Assembly: GCA_963709505.1 (NCBI GenBank)
Contig: CAVPXC010000014.1
Location: forward strand, 1-64,000
Source: CAVPXC01 sp963709505
GTDB taxonomy: Bacteria > Chloroflexota > Anaerolineae > JAAEKA01
DNA length: 64,000 nt
Direction of reading: 5' to 3'
Shown here piece by piece: positions 8,787-22,035 of the stretch. The position numbers and the translations under genes were made by a program. Positions within the stretch are counted from its first letter, which is position 1; every line of letters begins with the position of its first letter. Below the pieces are notes generated by a model. The model was not told where the DNA came from and searched no databases. It saw only the letters and a list, made by a program, of their open reading frames with translations.

Positions 8787-9788
8787 TTACGCCGCATCCA
8801 CATAGGTCCGCAGCAGCGTCGCCGTCGTCGTGGCTGTCACGGCGTATTCCCCCATGGCTGCCGGCAGCAGGCAGAAGCGCACTGCGTTGACGGCCAGGTC
8901 ATTGATTGTCACCGCGCCTTCGATCACCCCCCAGATCTCCAGGCTGTCGCCGTTGCAGACGCCGCCAAACTCCGTGCCGGCGGCCAGTTGGATGCGCTCG
9001 GTGACGAAATAGCGATTGCGGCAGAGCAGCTCGCAGCGGAAACCGGGCTCCTCGGCGATCACCACGGGCGAATTGAGCTCTGGCTCGACCCGTTCGAAGT
9101 CGATGACATCCAAAGCCTTGTCGACGTGCAGCGGCCGCGGCTTTCCATCCGCGCCGACGCGGCCCCAATCGTAGACTCGATAGGTAGTGTTGGAGTTTTG
9201 CTGGATCTCGGCAATGATCAGCCCGCCCATGATGGCGTGCAGCGTGCCCGCGGGCACGCTGACGTGATCGCCAGCCTGGATCGGGACGCGGTGCAGGTAT
9301 GGTTCCAACGAATTGTGTTCGATGCCATGGCGAAACGCCTCCGGCGTTGTGCCGCGGGTGACACCCAAGATCAGCTCGGTGTCCGCCTCGGCATAGAGCA
9401 CCACCCACATTTCGGTCTTGCCCAGTTCATTGCCCTCATGAGCCAGCGCATAGGCGTCGTCCGGATGCACCTGCACCGACAGCGGCGTGTTGGCATCCAG
9501 CAGCTTGACGAGCAACGGGAACTTGCCTCGCTCCTGCGCCCAGACATTGTTCAGGCCGATCAAGTCCAAGCCCAGCGCGGCGTGTACTTGGGTCAGCGGC
9601 CAGCCGGTGAAGGGGCCGTTTTCGACGACCGAGGCGCCGTCGTCGTGCGCGGCGATCTCCCAGCTTTCGGCGATCACGCCCTCTGCCGGCAAGGTGCGGC
9701 CTAACCTGGACTCCAAATTACGCCCGCCCCAGAGGTAGTCTTTGAGTACAGGGGTGAAGATCAGTGGATAGAGTTTGGGCTGTTGCAT
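8787..9788 (-). CDS. manA: Mannose-6-phosphate isomerase, class I (ManA/Pmi)
   Basis: 333 residues. Interconverts mannose 6-phosphate and fructose 6-phosphate. The zinc-site segments of the class are visible: SVQVHPDD (Gln, His), GKTEMW (Glu) and PAGTLHAI (His), followed by QNSNTTYRVYDWGR. Its length equals the short bacterial (YvyI/Pmi-like) form. It is a stand-alone minus-strand gene after the MFS remnant. The ATG at 9788 has an upstream AAGAAG; nothing looks unusual. Confidence 0.93.
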   Translation of the reverse strand: MQQPKLYPLIFTPVLKDYLWGGRNLESRLGRTLPAEGVIAESWEIAAHDDGASVVENGPFTGWPLTQVHAALGLDLIGLNNVWAQERGKFPLLVKLLDANTPLSVQVHPDDAYALAHEGNELGKTEMWVVLYAEADTELILGVTRGTTPEAFRHGIEHNSLEPYLHRVPIQAGDHVSVPAGTLHAIMGGLIIAEIQQNSNTTYRVYDWGRVGADGKPRPLHVDKALDVIDFERVEPELNSPVVIAEEPGFRCELLCRNRYFVTERIQLAAGTEFGGVCNGDSLEIWGVIEGAVTINDLAVNAVRFCLLPAAMGEYAVTATTTATLLRTYVDAA

Positions 9789-9887
9789 AAGTTCTTCTTG
9801 TTTGCAGGGAATCCGTGATAGTGGATAATTGGGGTGGCGATGGTGTCGTTAAGTGATTAGGCGACCGCATCGTAGACCGCTTTTCGC

Positions 9888-10091
9888 ATGATACCCAGCG
9901 GGCAGCTTTGCGCAAACTGGATGTATCGCGCGCTGGCCGAACGCATCGGCATGCCCACGCAGCGCATCAATGAGATCGTGCGCGGCAAACGCGGCATCAC
10001 GCCGGAGACGGCCTGGCTGTTCGCCCAAGCCTTCGATACGACACCGGAGTTTTGGCTGAACTTGCAGATTCAGCACGATTTGGCCGGTTAA
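9888..10091 (+). CDS. HigA-like antitoxin fragment (XRE-type HTH)
   Basis: The core is GMPTQRINEIVRGKRGITPETAWLFAQAF followed by PEFWLNLQIQHDL, which is diagnostic of HigA antitoxins. Residues before about 18 do not match the usual HPGELL...LGLSQ start, although LRKLDVSR, which would match, is readable in the neighbouring frame, so the 5' part is probably frame-shifted or truncated. No HigB toxin gene precedes it. Its last codons form one arm of the long palindrome at 10084-10188. Confidence 0.6.
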   Translation: MIPSGQLCANWMYRALAERIGMPTQRINEIVRGKRGITPETAWLFAQAFDTTPEFWLNLQIQHDLAG

Positions 10092-10188
10092 TGGGTATAT
10101 GTCAAGTTGGGGGCAGACCCTTCGGGTTTTCCGCAAACCCGAAGGGTCTGCCCCCAACTTGACATATACCCATTAACCGGCCAAAGAG
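10084..10188. repeat. Long perfect palindrome, copy 1 (CAAGTTGGGGGCAGACCC type)
   Basis: Two 50-base perfect inverted arms around a 5-nt loop (TCCGC). The core CAAGTTGGGGGCAGACCC...TTCGGGTTT is shared with copies at 43520 and 47432. The outer arm (GGCCGGTTAATGGGTATATGT) is specific to this copy and includes the last codons and stop of the HigA-like gene. The palindrome therefore extends beyond the repeat core into local sequence. Confidence 0.9.
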
Positions 10189-10215
10189 GCAGGTGCAGTC
10201 GTTTCGAATGGCGGC

Positions 10216-11052
10216 CTAGTAGCTGATAAAGTAGCGATTGATCGCCTCAGCCACCTCAAGAGGACGCGTGACCGTCGGCACGTGGCCGGCGCCGTGCACC
10301 ACATGCAAATGACTCTGGGGGATCTGCGAGGCGAGCCATTCGGAGTCGCTCAAGGGCACGAGGCTGTCTCTATCGCCGTGCAGGATCAAGGTGGGCTGGC
10401 TGATCCGCGAGACCTGCGGCCGCAGGTCAATTCCGTACACGCACTCCAAAAGCCGCACGGCAGCCGGCACGGAGCTGCGCGCCAGGATTTGCCGCCCCCA
10501 GCGGCGAGTGGCCGCGCTGTCCGGCTCCGGCACACAGGCGTCGACAAACCACCCGATGGTAGCGTCGAAATCGGCTTTGAGGTTCTCGACGAAGGGATCC
10601 GGGCCGTTCGGCGCGGCGCGGTAATAGAGCCCATCTACCAACACGAGGCCTTCGAAGCGCTGGGGGTGTTGCAGCGCGGCCTGAATCGCCACAGCAGCTC
10701 CGGCCAACTCGGCCGCCAGCACGCAGGTCGTGACCTCCAGGGCGTCCAGGATGGCAAACACGTCGGCGACCAGTGTCTCCATGGTGATGGACTCGGGCGG
10801 TGCAACCGTGGCTCCGGCGCCGCGATGATCGTAGCCGATCGTGCGCCAGGTTTTACTGAGCGTGGTGAAAGGCCCCGCCCAGAGCTCCCAACTGCCGGCC
10901 CACCCGCCTTGGGCAAACAACGTGCGCGGGCCGCTTCCGAACGTGACGGTGAAGAACTGGGCATCGGCGTGGCGAATAAACAAAGGGGTCTCCTCGTTGG
11001 TGGTATCGCCAGCCACTGCGCTTGGATGGTTGGCCTGATTGGGCAGTACCAT
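10216..11052 (-). CDS. Alpha/beta-hydrolase-fold protein lacking the nucleophile serine
   Basis: About 278 residues from ATG 11052. The fold is recognisable: oxyanion region LFAQGGWAGSW, TIGYDHRGAG, a C-terminal Asp in LHGDRDSLVP and a catalytic His in GAGHVP. The nucleophile elbow, normally G-x-S-x-G, reads AAELAGA, with Leu where Ser is expected. The protein may be a non-hydrolytic binding protein or an inactive paralogue. The frame is open to 11190, but that extension has no family similarity. Alternative: a diverged esterase using another residue. Confidence 0.75.
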   Translation of the reverse strand: MVLPNQANHPSAVAGDTTNEETPLFIRHADAQFFTVTFGSGPRTLFAQGGWAGSWELWAGPFTTLSKTWRTIGYDHRGAGATVAPPESITMETLVADVFAILDALEVTTCVLAAELAGAAVAIQAALQHPQRFEGLVLVDGLYYRAAPNGPDPFVENLKADFDATIGWFVDACVPEPDSAATRRWGRQILARSSVPAAVRLLECVYGIDLRPQVSRISQPTLILHGDRDSLVPLSDSEWLASQIPQSHLHVVHGAGHVPTVTRPLEVAEAINRYFISY

Positions 11053-11256
11053 TGCATTATACGTCCACGAGGGTGGTGGTCGAAAACCGGCCGCGGCGCG
11101 AGGCGTCCTAACTTGCTGTTCCCTCAATCTATTCGATTTGCCCGGTACCCCCTCTCGGTGTTTTGTTAAGCTAGAAGTTGTAAGTGTCACTGGCGCTTTT
11201 CAACCTAATAGAGCACCCAGGCCGATGCTGCTGTCTTGTTTGCTCTAGGACGGAAT

Positions 11257-11285
11257 TTGCATGTAGCGAACAAATGTGCTACAAT
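11257..11285 (+). promoter_or_regulatory. Promoter of the YCII-domain gene
   Basis: TTGCAT (11257-11262), a 17-bp spacer and TACAAT (11280-11285), about 50 bases before the start codon: a near-consensus sigma-70 arrangement. Confidence 0.7.
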
Positions 11286-11335
11286 CACCAAACCGATGAT
11301 CCGTGTTAGATTTGGTTGCACAAGGAGAAACAGCG

Positions 11336-11653
11336 ATGACGAATTTTGTACTGCTCTACAGTGGCGGCAGCATGCCCCAGACCGAAGCTGAAGTTGCTTC
11401 AGTCATGCAGGCATGGGGTGTTTGGTATGGTCAGCTCGGCGCGGCGGTGGTCGACGGCGGCAATCCGTTCACGCCGATAGCGAAGAGCATCGCCAGCGAT
11501 GGGACGGTGAGCGATGGTCCGGTGGGCGTCTTGGCCACCGGCTACACCATCGTCAAGGCGGATTCGCTCGACGAGGCGGCTGGGATGGCCAAAAGCTGTC
11601 CGGTCCTTCATGGCGGCGGCCAGGTTACGGTTTACGAAACTATTGAAATGTGA
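11336..11653 (+). CDS. YCII/DGPF-domain protein
   Basis: 105 residues: MTNFVLLYSGG... with the late motif VKADSLDEAAGMAKSCPVL and the C-terminal strand VTVYETIEM, a dimeric ferredoxin-like YCII-type fold. Biochemical function is unknown; some relatives are fused to sigma factors. ATG 11336 is preceded by AAGGAGA. It is a single-gene transcription unit bounded by a strong promoter (11257) and a strong terminator (11677). Confidence 0.8.
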   Translation: MTNFVLLYSGGSMPQTEAEVASVMQAWGVWYGQLGAAVVDGGNPFTPIAKSIASDGTVSDGPVGVLATGYTIVKADSLDEAAGMAKSCPVLHGGGQVTVYETIEM

Positions 11654-11676
11654 TTGTAGCAGAGCCTTGATCAACA

Positions 11677-11707
11677 AAAACAGCCCCAGTTTCTGGGGCT
11701 GTTTTTG
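11677..11707 (+). terminator. Rho-independent terminator
   Basis: CAGCCCCAG, a short loop and CTGGGGCTG followed by TTTTTG, 24 bases after the YCII gene stop. Confidence 0.9.
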
Positions 11708-11844
11708 TTCCAGGCGTCATATCACAACGAATTCGGACAGCGAATGCCGGAGAGGGGCAGTTGGCGGGTTTCTCTATCGACACGTGCTCGAGAGTGTTCG
11801 ATCAAATCGACGAACTGGGGATGAGCGCCTGATGCGCTTTCCAC

Positions 11845-12129
11845 TTAGGCCATAACGGCCGCAGTTTCTTCCATCCACGCGGGCTTGAGGTCGTAGTAGA
11901 GAACATCCGGATCAATATCAGCGCCATTATCCCATGCAATAGTGCCGCCTTCGATCTTCATGGATCGAAACTGAGCAAGATTGCTCCGCACCGGATCGAA
12001 GATGGGGCCATGTAGATAAACCTCAAGATCGATTTCTCGGCGTGTGCCATTGTCGAAAGTGACAAGTGCCTTAAATCCTTGCAGGGGTTCCACGGCACGA
12101 ACTCGTACGCGGGGGCCTAGGTTATTCAT
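11845..12129 (-). CDS. DUF2442-domain protein
   Basis: 94 residues with the DUF2442 pattern: RVRAVEPLQGFKALVTFDNGTRREIDL, GPIFDPVR, and WDNGADIDPDVLYYDL. Members pair with DUF4160 proteins, as here (gene at 12192), in arrangements suggestive of toxin-antitoxin modules. The function is not established. The start at 12129 lies about 63 bases after the partner's stop, so the two are likely one transcript. Confidence 0.85.
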   Translation of the reverse strand: MNNLGPRVRVRAVEPLQGFKALVTFDNGTRREIDLEVYLHGPIFDPVRSNLAQFRSMKIEGGTIAWDNGADIDPDVLYYDLKPAWMEETAAVMA

Positions 12130-12191
12130 TCCTCATCTCCTCAATCCAACGGCTCGATCTCGTTCAAAGGCACCTGGTCTCGCGCTCTATT

Positions 12192-12401
12192 TCAGTTCGC
12201 CCTGAGCTCGGGACGGTGATCCAATGCCCACTCCACCACCATGCTGTGAGCGTGCCTCGGTAGATGACCCCGCAGAATGTCCAGCGTCTCGATGGCATAT
12301 ACTGCCTCGAACTCTCTATACTCGGCATGAAAGTGAGGCGGCGAATGGTCGTTGAAATACATGTAAATCACGACGCCGAAGAAAGCTGAGATACTGGGCA
12401 T
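12192..12401 (-). CDS. DUF4160-domain protein
   Basis: 69 residues: MPSISAFFGVVIYMYFNDHSPPHFHAEYREFEA, the DUF4160 signature with the HSPPHFHA histidine cluster, then a short C-terminal part (LPRHAHSMVVEWALDHRPEL). It is upstream of and paired with the DUF2442 gene. A Shine-Dalgarno-like GGAGA precedes the start at 12401. A role as the toxin-like half of a small module is an inference from gene pairing only. Confidence 0.85.
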   Translation of the reverse strand: MPSISAFFGVVIYMYFNDHSPPHFHAEYREFEAVYAIETLDILRGHLPRHAHSMVVEWALDHRPELRAN

Positions 12402-12523
12402 TGGGTCGGTCTCCTGCTCACATCATACATCAATCCTTGTGTTGCGGACAACTCTCAGTCAGTGCTTTCTTCGCCTAACGCAAATTGGTCAATTTGCGCT
12501 ACATTTTAGTCGGTCGCCACGGT

Positions 12524-12552
12524 TTGCACCTTTATCAAGTTCGTGCTATACT
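12524..12552 (+). promoter_or_regulatory. Promoter of deaD
   Basis: TTGCAC (12524-12529), a 17-bp spacer and TATACT (12547-12552). It leaves a leader of about 200 bases before the helicase start codon. Confidence 0.75.
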
Positions 12553-12615
12553 CTCCGCTGCGATCCCAATGAGGATCGTAATCTTCAATCTAGACGTGTT
12601 TTGAAATTCCAGAAG

Positions 12616-12647
12616 GTTGCCCGACCACAATCGGTCGGGTATTTTGT
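12616..12647 (+). terminator. Terminator-like hairpin in the deaD leader
   Basis: CCCGACC, a 6-nt loop and GGTCGGG followed by TATTTTGTT, placed about 60 bases after the promoter and 115 bases before the start codon. Together with GATCC/GGATC just upstream it looks like an attenuator. Confidence 0.5.
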
Positions 12648-12761
12648 TGCAACAGGAGGCTCTTACTAACGGGACGAGTCGGCTGTTGACAGGCAACAGG
12701 GCCATAGCCCGCAAGGGCTGTGCGACGCAGTGGACTCATCAAAACGTTCGTAGGAGCTTCG

Positions 12762-14403
12762 ATGACAACTGATTTTGTAGGCCTGAGCCTGCACCCAGAG
12801 CTGGTGCAGGCAGTCACTGAGCTCGGCTATACCGAGCCGACCCCAATCCAATCCGCCATTATTCCGCTGATGCTGGACGGCCACGACGTGATCGGCCAGG
12901 CACAGACGGGCACGGGGAAAACCGCCGCGTTTGCTCTGCCCATCCTGCAGACCTTGCAGCCGGGCCAAGGCAACACGCAAAGCCTGATTCTGGTCCCGAC
13001 GCGTGAGTTGGCCATGCAGGTGGCGCACGCTTTCCATGAGTTTGGCCGGCATCTCGGCGTCCGTGTGCTGGCTGTCTATGGCGGCCAGCCCTACGAGCGC
13101 CAAATCCGGCGCCTGCAAAAAGGCGTGGACGTGGTGGTCGGCACCCCCGGCCGCCTCTTGGACCTGATCAAGCAGAACGTGCTCGACCTGGGCGAGGTGC
13201 GAGTAGTGGTGCTCGACGAAGCGGACGAAATGCTGAGCATGGGGTTCATCGAGGACATCGAGGCTATTCTCGGCGCAACGCCCGCGACGCGCCAAACCGC
13301 CCTCTTCTCGGCCACCATGCCGCCGGAGATCCGCCGCCTGGCCAACCGCTACATGCGCTCACCCGAATCGGTCACGGTGGGGACCAAGCAGCGCACCGTT
13401 GCGGCGCTCGAACAACGCTACTACGTCGTTCACCATGGGGACAAGCTGGCCGCACTGACGCGTCTCTTCGAGGTCGAGGAGATCACCAGCGCGTTGATCT
13501 TCGTGCGCACGCGTGCCGGCACGGGCGAACTGGCCAGCGAATTGACCTCGCGCGGTTTCCCAGCCGAGTCGTTGAGTGGCGACCTGAGCCAGGAGAGCCG
13601 TGAGCAGGCGCTGCAGCGTTTCCGCCGCGGCCAGAACACCGTCTTGGTGGCCACTGATGTGGCCGCACGCGGCCTGGACATCGACGATATCTCTCACGTC
13701 TTCAACTATGATCTGCCCACGGACCCGGAGGCATACGTGCACCGCGTAGGTCGCACCGGGCGCGCCGGCAAGACAGGCATCGCCATTTCGCTGGTGGCGC
13801 CCGACGAGCAGTGGCAATTGCGCAAGATCGAGTTCTTTTCCCGCCAGGAAATGACCCGCGGCACCCTGCCGACTATCGCCGACATCGAGCAGCGTCGCGA
13901 AACCCAATTGCGGGAGGCGTTGCTGGTGTGGCTGGGCCGCGGACGTTGCCGCAAGGAACGTGACCTTGCCGCCGAGCTGGTAGAGGCCGGCCACGATCCG
14001 CTGGACGTGGCAGCAGTGGCGATCAAGATGGCGCGTGGCGAGGAAAAGCAACGCCCGATCGCACCGATTGGCGAGGTGCACGAATATCGGCCGCGAGGAA
14101 CTCAAGCATTTTGTTCCGCAGAGGGACATGGCAGGCGGCAACCGCCGCCCGCGTGCCAACCGCGACGAAGGTATGGTGCGCCTGACCCTGAGCGCAGGGC
14201 GAGCACACGGCATCCGGCCGAACGATGTGGTCGGTTCGATTGCTTACCACGCCGAAATTCCCGGCTATACTATCGGCGCGATCCGTATCCAGGAGCAGCA
14301 CACTCTGTTCGACGTGCCGGAGCAGTTTGTGGCCCAGGTGCTGGCCAAGGCCGGCAGCTATCGCATCCGCAAACAGGCAGTCGACGTCGAGCGCGCCCGA
14401 TAA
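12762..14403 (+). CDS. deaD: DEAD-box RNA helicase, DeaD/CshA type (one frameshift)
   Basis: ATP-dependent RNA unwinding in ribosome assembly, mRNA decay or cold adaptation. Motifs in order: Q motif with TPIQ, AQTGTGKT (I), PTRELA (Ia), TPGRL (Ib), DEAD in VLDEADEML (II), SAT (III), then ATDVAARGLDI (V) and HRVGRTGRAG (VI). The C-terminal DbpA-type RNA-binding domain (EGMVRLTLSAGRAHGIRPNDVVGSI) is read in the +1 frame. One extra base near 14090 (GAATATCGGCC) separates it; otherwise the protein would stop in foreign frame at 14429. The start at 12762 has TAGGAG upstream. It has a long structured leader. Confidence 0.9.
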
Positions 14404-14440
14404 CGGGGATACGCCTCGCACCGGCCTAATTCACAATAGA

Positions 14441-14487
14441 AAACTGTCGGGAGACGGCCAGCTGGCCGCCTCCGGCAGTTTTTTTTG
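14441..14487 (+). terminator. Rho-independent terminator of deaD
   Basis: AACTGTCGGGAGACGGCC and GGCCGCCTCCGGCAGTT form a long stem followed by eight T residues. Confidence 0.9.
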
Positions 14488-14500
14488 TATTTGTAACTTC

Positions 14501-14748
14501 TCAGCCCGGTGAATGGAATTCACCGTCTGAAAATGAGAAGTCCCTTCAGGGACTAGGCGCTATCCCCTCCCCAGTGTCCGAGGGCACTTCTCATGTTCAG
14601 CCAGGGGATTTCCAATCCCTGGAGTTCAGCCCGGTGAATGGAATTCACCGTCTGAAATTGAGAAGTCCCTTCAGGGACTGGGCGCCATCCGGTTCCCAGT
14701 GCCTGATGGCACTTCTCATGTTCAGCCAGGGGATTTCCAATCCCTGGA
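14501..14748. repeat. Two tandem BIME-like units of the REP family
   Basis: Two 125-bp direct repeats (14501-14625, 14626-14748). Each holds two REP units facing each other. A unit is a short palindrome (GGTGAATGGAATTCACC or GGGGATTTCCAATCCC), a conserved linker containing CTGAA and GAGAAGT, and a second palindrome (TCCCTTCAGGGA or GTGCC...GGCAC). The same units occur at 51.04, 55.0, 59.02, 59.43 and 61.2-62.1 kb. Apart from the terminator at 14441, the 14430-14777 gap holds nothing else. Confidence 0.85.
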
Positions 14749-14777
14749 GCTGGGAAGCCAGGGCGGTTACTTGTTTT

Positions 14778-14806
14778 TGTACTATCCCGCACAGTTGCGT
14801 ATAATC
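14778..14806 (+). promoter_or_regulatory. Promoter of the gltB-gltD region
   Basis: TTGTAC (14778-14783), 17 bp, TATAAT (14801-14806). The 160-base leader that follows contains GACGTT...AACGTC and AGGGA...TCCCT stems before the Shine-Dalgarno sequence AAGGAG. I could not match it to a known riboswitch. Confidence 0.7.
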
Positions 14807-14970
14807 CGACCTCACAACACCATGAAGGTGGCCTGTCCCAGGCCATTGGCTCTTAAATCTTTCCCTACGGCAACGACGCGACGTTCCCTGGCGCAATGAG
14901 GCGCAACGTCCGAGTATGCTGGCAGGGATTTTTTTATTCCCTGAACTATCCCCGAAGGAGCTGTCTCATC

Positions 14971-19693
<4,723 letters not shown>

Positions 19694-19703
19694 GAAGTAA
19701 AAG

Positions 19704-19812
19704 TGTCAGAGTGTCAAGTGTCGGAGAGTCAGAGTACCAGACCTCGAAGTCATTGATCTCGATTTCCGGCTTGCGACGTACTCCGCACTTGACACTTGAC
19801 ACTCCGACACCT
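19704..19812. repeat. Inverted repeat between gltB and gltD
   Basis: GTGTCAGAGTGTCAAGTGTC and the near-complement of GTGTCGGAGTGTCAAGTGTC flank about 60 bases. They form an imperfect stem of about 20 bp occupying the whole intergenic space. Confidence 0.55.
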
Positions 19813-19834
19813 GCCACAAGGAGCGTAGCAGCAC

Positions 19835-21565
19835 ATGGGTAAACCAACCGGTTTCATGGAACACGACCGCGAGCTGCCGTTCAAGCGGGAGCCGCTGGAG
19901 CGAATTGGCGACTGGATGGAGTTCGACCTTGAATTCGCCGACGAGCGGCTGCAAATCCAGGGCGCGCGCTGCATGGACTGCGGCATTCCCTTCTGCCACA
20001 CAGGCAAGATCATCAACGGGATGGCCTCCGGCTGCCCGATCAACAACCTGATCCCCGAATGGAACGACCTGGTCTACCGCGGGCTGTGGAAGAAGGCGCT
20101 GGACCGGCTGCTCAAGACCAATAATTTCCCCGAGTTCACCGGCCGGGTTTGCCCCGCGCCGTGCGAGGGCTCGTGCACGCTGGGCATCAACGATCCGCCG
20201 GTGACCATCAAGAACATCGAGCACGCGATCATCGACCGCGGCTTTGCCGAGGGCTGGATCGTGCCGGAGCCGCCGGATCATCGGACCGGCAAGACCGTGG
20301 CCGTGGTCGGCTCCGGGCCGGCCGGGCTGGCCTGCGCGGCGCAGCTCAACCGGGCCGGGCATCACGTGACGGTCTTCGAGCGCGCCGACCGCATCGGCGG
20401 CCTGTTGATGTACGGCATCCCCAACATGAAGCTGGACAAAGGCGTCGTGCAGCGCCGCGTCGACCTGATGGCGGCCGAGGGGATCACCTTTGTGACCAAC
20501 ACCGAGGTAGGCAAGGACATCCCTGCGAGCAAGCTGGTAGAGGAATTCGACGCGGTTGCGCTGTGCGGTGGCGCAACCAAGCCGCGCGACCTGCCGATCG
20601 AGGGACGCGGGCTGAAGGGCGTGCATTTTGCGATGGAGTTTTTGCACGGGAATACGAAGGCGCTGTTGGATGGAAACGCAACCCCCTCCCCGGCCCTCCC
20701 CCTACGAGGGGGAGGGGGGCAGAGCGGAGGGGAGGATGACGTCTTCGTAGACAAGGTGGCAGTATTGCACAGTACTACGAAACAGTGGCTTAACGTTCCG
20801 GCTCCCTCCTCCTTCGAGGGGGAGGGTAGGGGAGGGGGTTTTTCCGGCATTTCCGCGCACGGGACACGAACCACTCACCAGACGCTCCGGCTCCCTCCTC
20901 CTTCGAGGGGGAGGGTAGGGGAGGGGGTTTTTCCGGCGTTTCCGCGCATGGGCTTGACGTGATCGTCATCGGCGGTGGCGACACGGGCACGGATTGCGTT
21001 GGCACGTCATTACGCCATGGCTGCAAGAGCGTGACGCAGTTCGAGATTCTGCCGCAGCCACCTTTGGAGCGGCAGGCGGACAATCCGTGGCCGGAATGGC
21101 CCAAGGTGTTGCGCGTCGACTACGGCCAGGAGGAGGCGCTCGCGCGCTTTGGCGCGGATCCGCGCAGCTACTGCATCACGGCGAAGAAATTTATCGGCGA
21201 CGCCGAGGGACGGCTTGCGGCAGTGGAAACGGTCCAGATCGAGTGGGTGGCCGGCGCCAACGGCAGCGGGCTGCGGCCGCAGGAGATTCCCGGCACGGCG
21301 AAAGTGTGGCCGGCCCAGCTCGTCTTGCTGGCCATGGGCTTCCTCGGACCGGAGGAAACTGTGCTCGGTGACTTAGGCGTGGAACGGGATCAGACGTTCC
21401 AATGCCCAGGCCGACTACGGGAAATTCGCCACCAGCGTGCCGGGCGTCTTTGCGGCCGGCGACATGCGCCGCGGGCAGAGCCTGGTGGTTTGGGCCATCA
21501 ACGAAGGCCGCGGCGCGGCGCGCGAGATCGATCGATATTTGATGGGCGAGACGCACTTGGCGTAA
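19835..21565 (+). CDS. gltD: Glutamate synthase small subunit GltD (insertion and frameshift)
   Basis: NADPH-oxidising FAD subunit that supplies electrons to GltB. N-terminal Fe-S cysteines are visible (ARCMDCGIPFCHTG, CPINN, GRVCPAPCEGSC), then the FAD-binding GSGPAGLACAAQL and, after the break, the NADPH-binding VIVIGGGDTGTDCVGTSLRHG and the C-terminal FAD loop GVFAAGDMRRGQS. Between LLDGNA and SAHGLDVIVIGGG a block of repeats (20684-20952) is inserted and leaves the two parts in different frames. A second +1 step is near 21396 (CAGACGTTCC). The start at 19835 follows AAGGAG. The gene is probably non-functional unless the repeat length is a consensus error. Confidence 0.85.
20684..20952. 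repeat. Palindrome block and 89-bp duplication inside gltD
   Basis: First a C-rich/G-rich palindrome (CCCCTCCCCGGCCCTCCCCC, then GAGGGGGAGGGG) at 20684-20735. Then two direct copies (20797-20863 and 20886-20952) of a segment with CTCCCTCCTCCTTCGAGGG and GGAGGGTAGGGG, each ending in a copy of the native GltD codons for F-S-G-(I/V)-S-A-H-G. The second copy joins the rest of the gene. The element therefore inserted and was followed by a duplication including gene sequence. Confidence 0.75.
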
Positions 21566-21580
21566 AGCCTGAGGGATGCC

Positions 21581-21925
21581 CTAGACATCACATTCAAGGT
21601 GAATGTCTTCCGGCTCAAGCTCGAACAGGTGCGGATCGGGCTCTTGTGCCACCCGGCATCCCCGTCGCAGATAGAAGTTCACGGTGTTCTCGGAAGGCGT
21701 TGCCGAGATAACCAGCCCTTTGGCTCCCCGCTCGTGAGCAGTGACTCGTGCCAGTTCAAATAGCTGTTTGCCCAAGCCCTTGTTTCGATAGGCATTGCTG
21801 ACGTGCAGGAACTTGAGCTGGAGGTGATCTTTGTGCCGGCCGATAGGCTTGCTCTCAAGGATGGCAATTCCTACGAGCTTGTCGCCATCGAACAAGCCAA
21901 TGACTGCCAGCCGCGACTTGCCCAA
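21581..21925 (-). CDS. GNAT-family acetyltransferase (short)
   Basis: 114 residues, TTG start at 21925. Acetyl-CoA loop FLHVSNAYRNKGLGKQLFELA; motif B SENTVNFYLRRGCRV. It converges with gltD (gap 15 bases). Upstream, the neighbouring frame reads WYDLEQVL, which suits the usual N-terminus of such proteins, so a few 5' codons may be lost to an indel. The substrate is unknown. Confidence 0.75.
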   Translation of the reverse strand: MGKSRLAVIGLFDGDKLVGIAILESKPIGRHKDHLQLKFLHVSNAYRNKGLGKQLFELARVTAHERGAKGLVISATPSENTVNFYLRRGCRVAQEPDPHLFELEPEDIHLECDV

Positions 21926-22035
21926 TCGTTCAAAACCTGTTCTAGATCATACCACAACGACTGCCGATATGCTATGCTGTTGGCAGTCGTTTCTGTTTTT
22001 GCACGTGATGGACTCGTGGCAAGTGGAGGTGGATC

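Noticed and set aside
8736..9704. 322-codon plus-strand open frame opposite manA
   Set aside because: Antisense shadow; ManA on the other strand has all zinc-site motifs.
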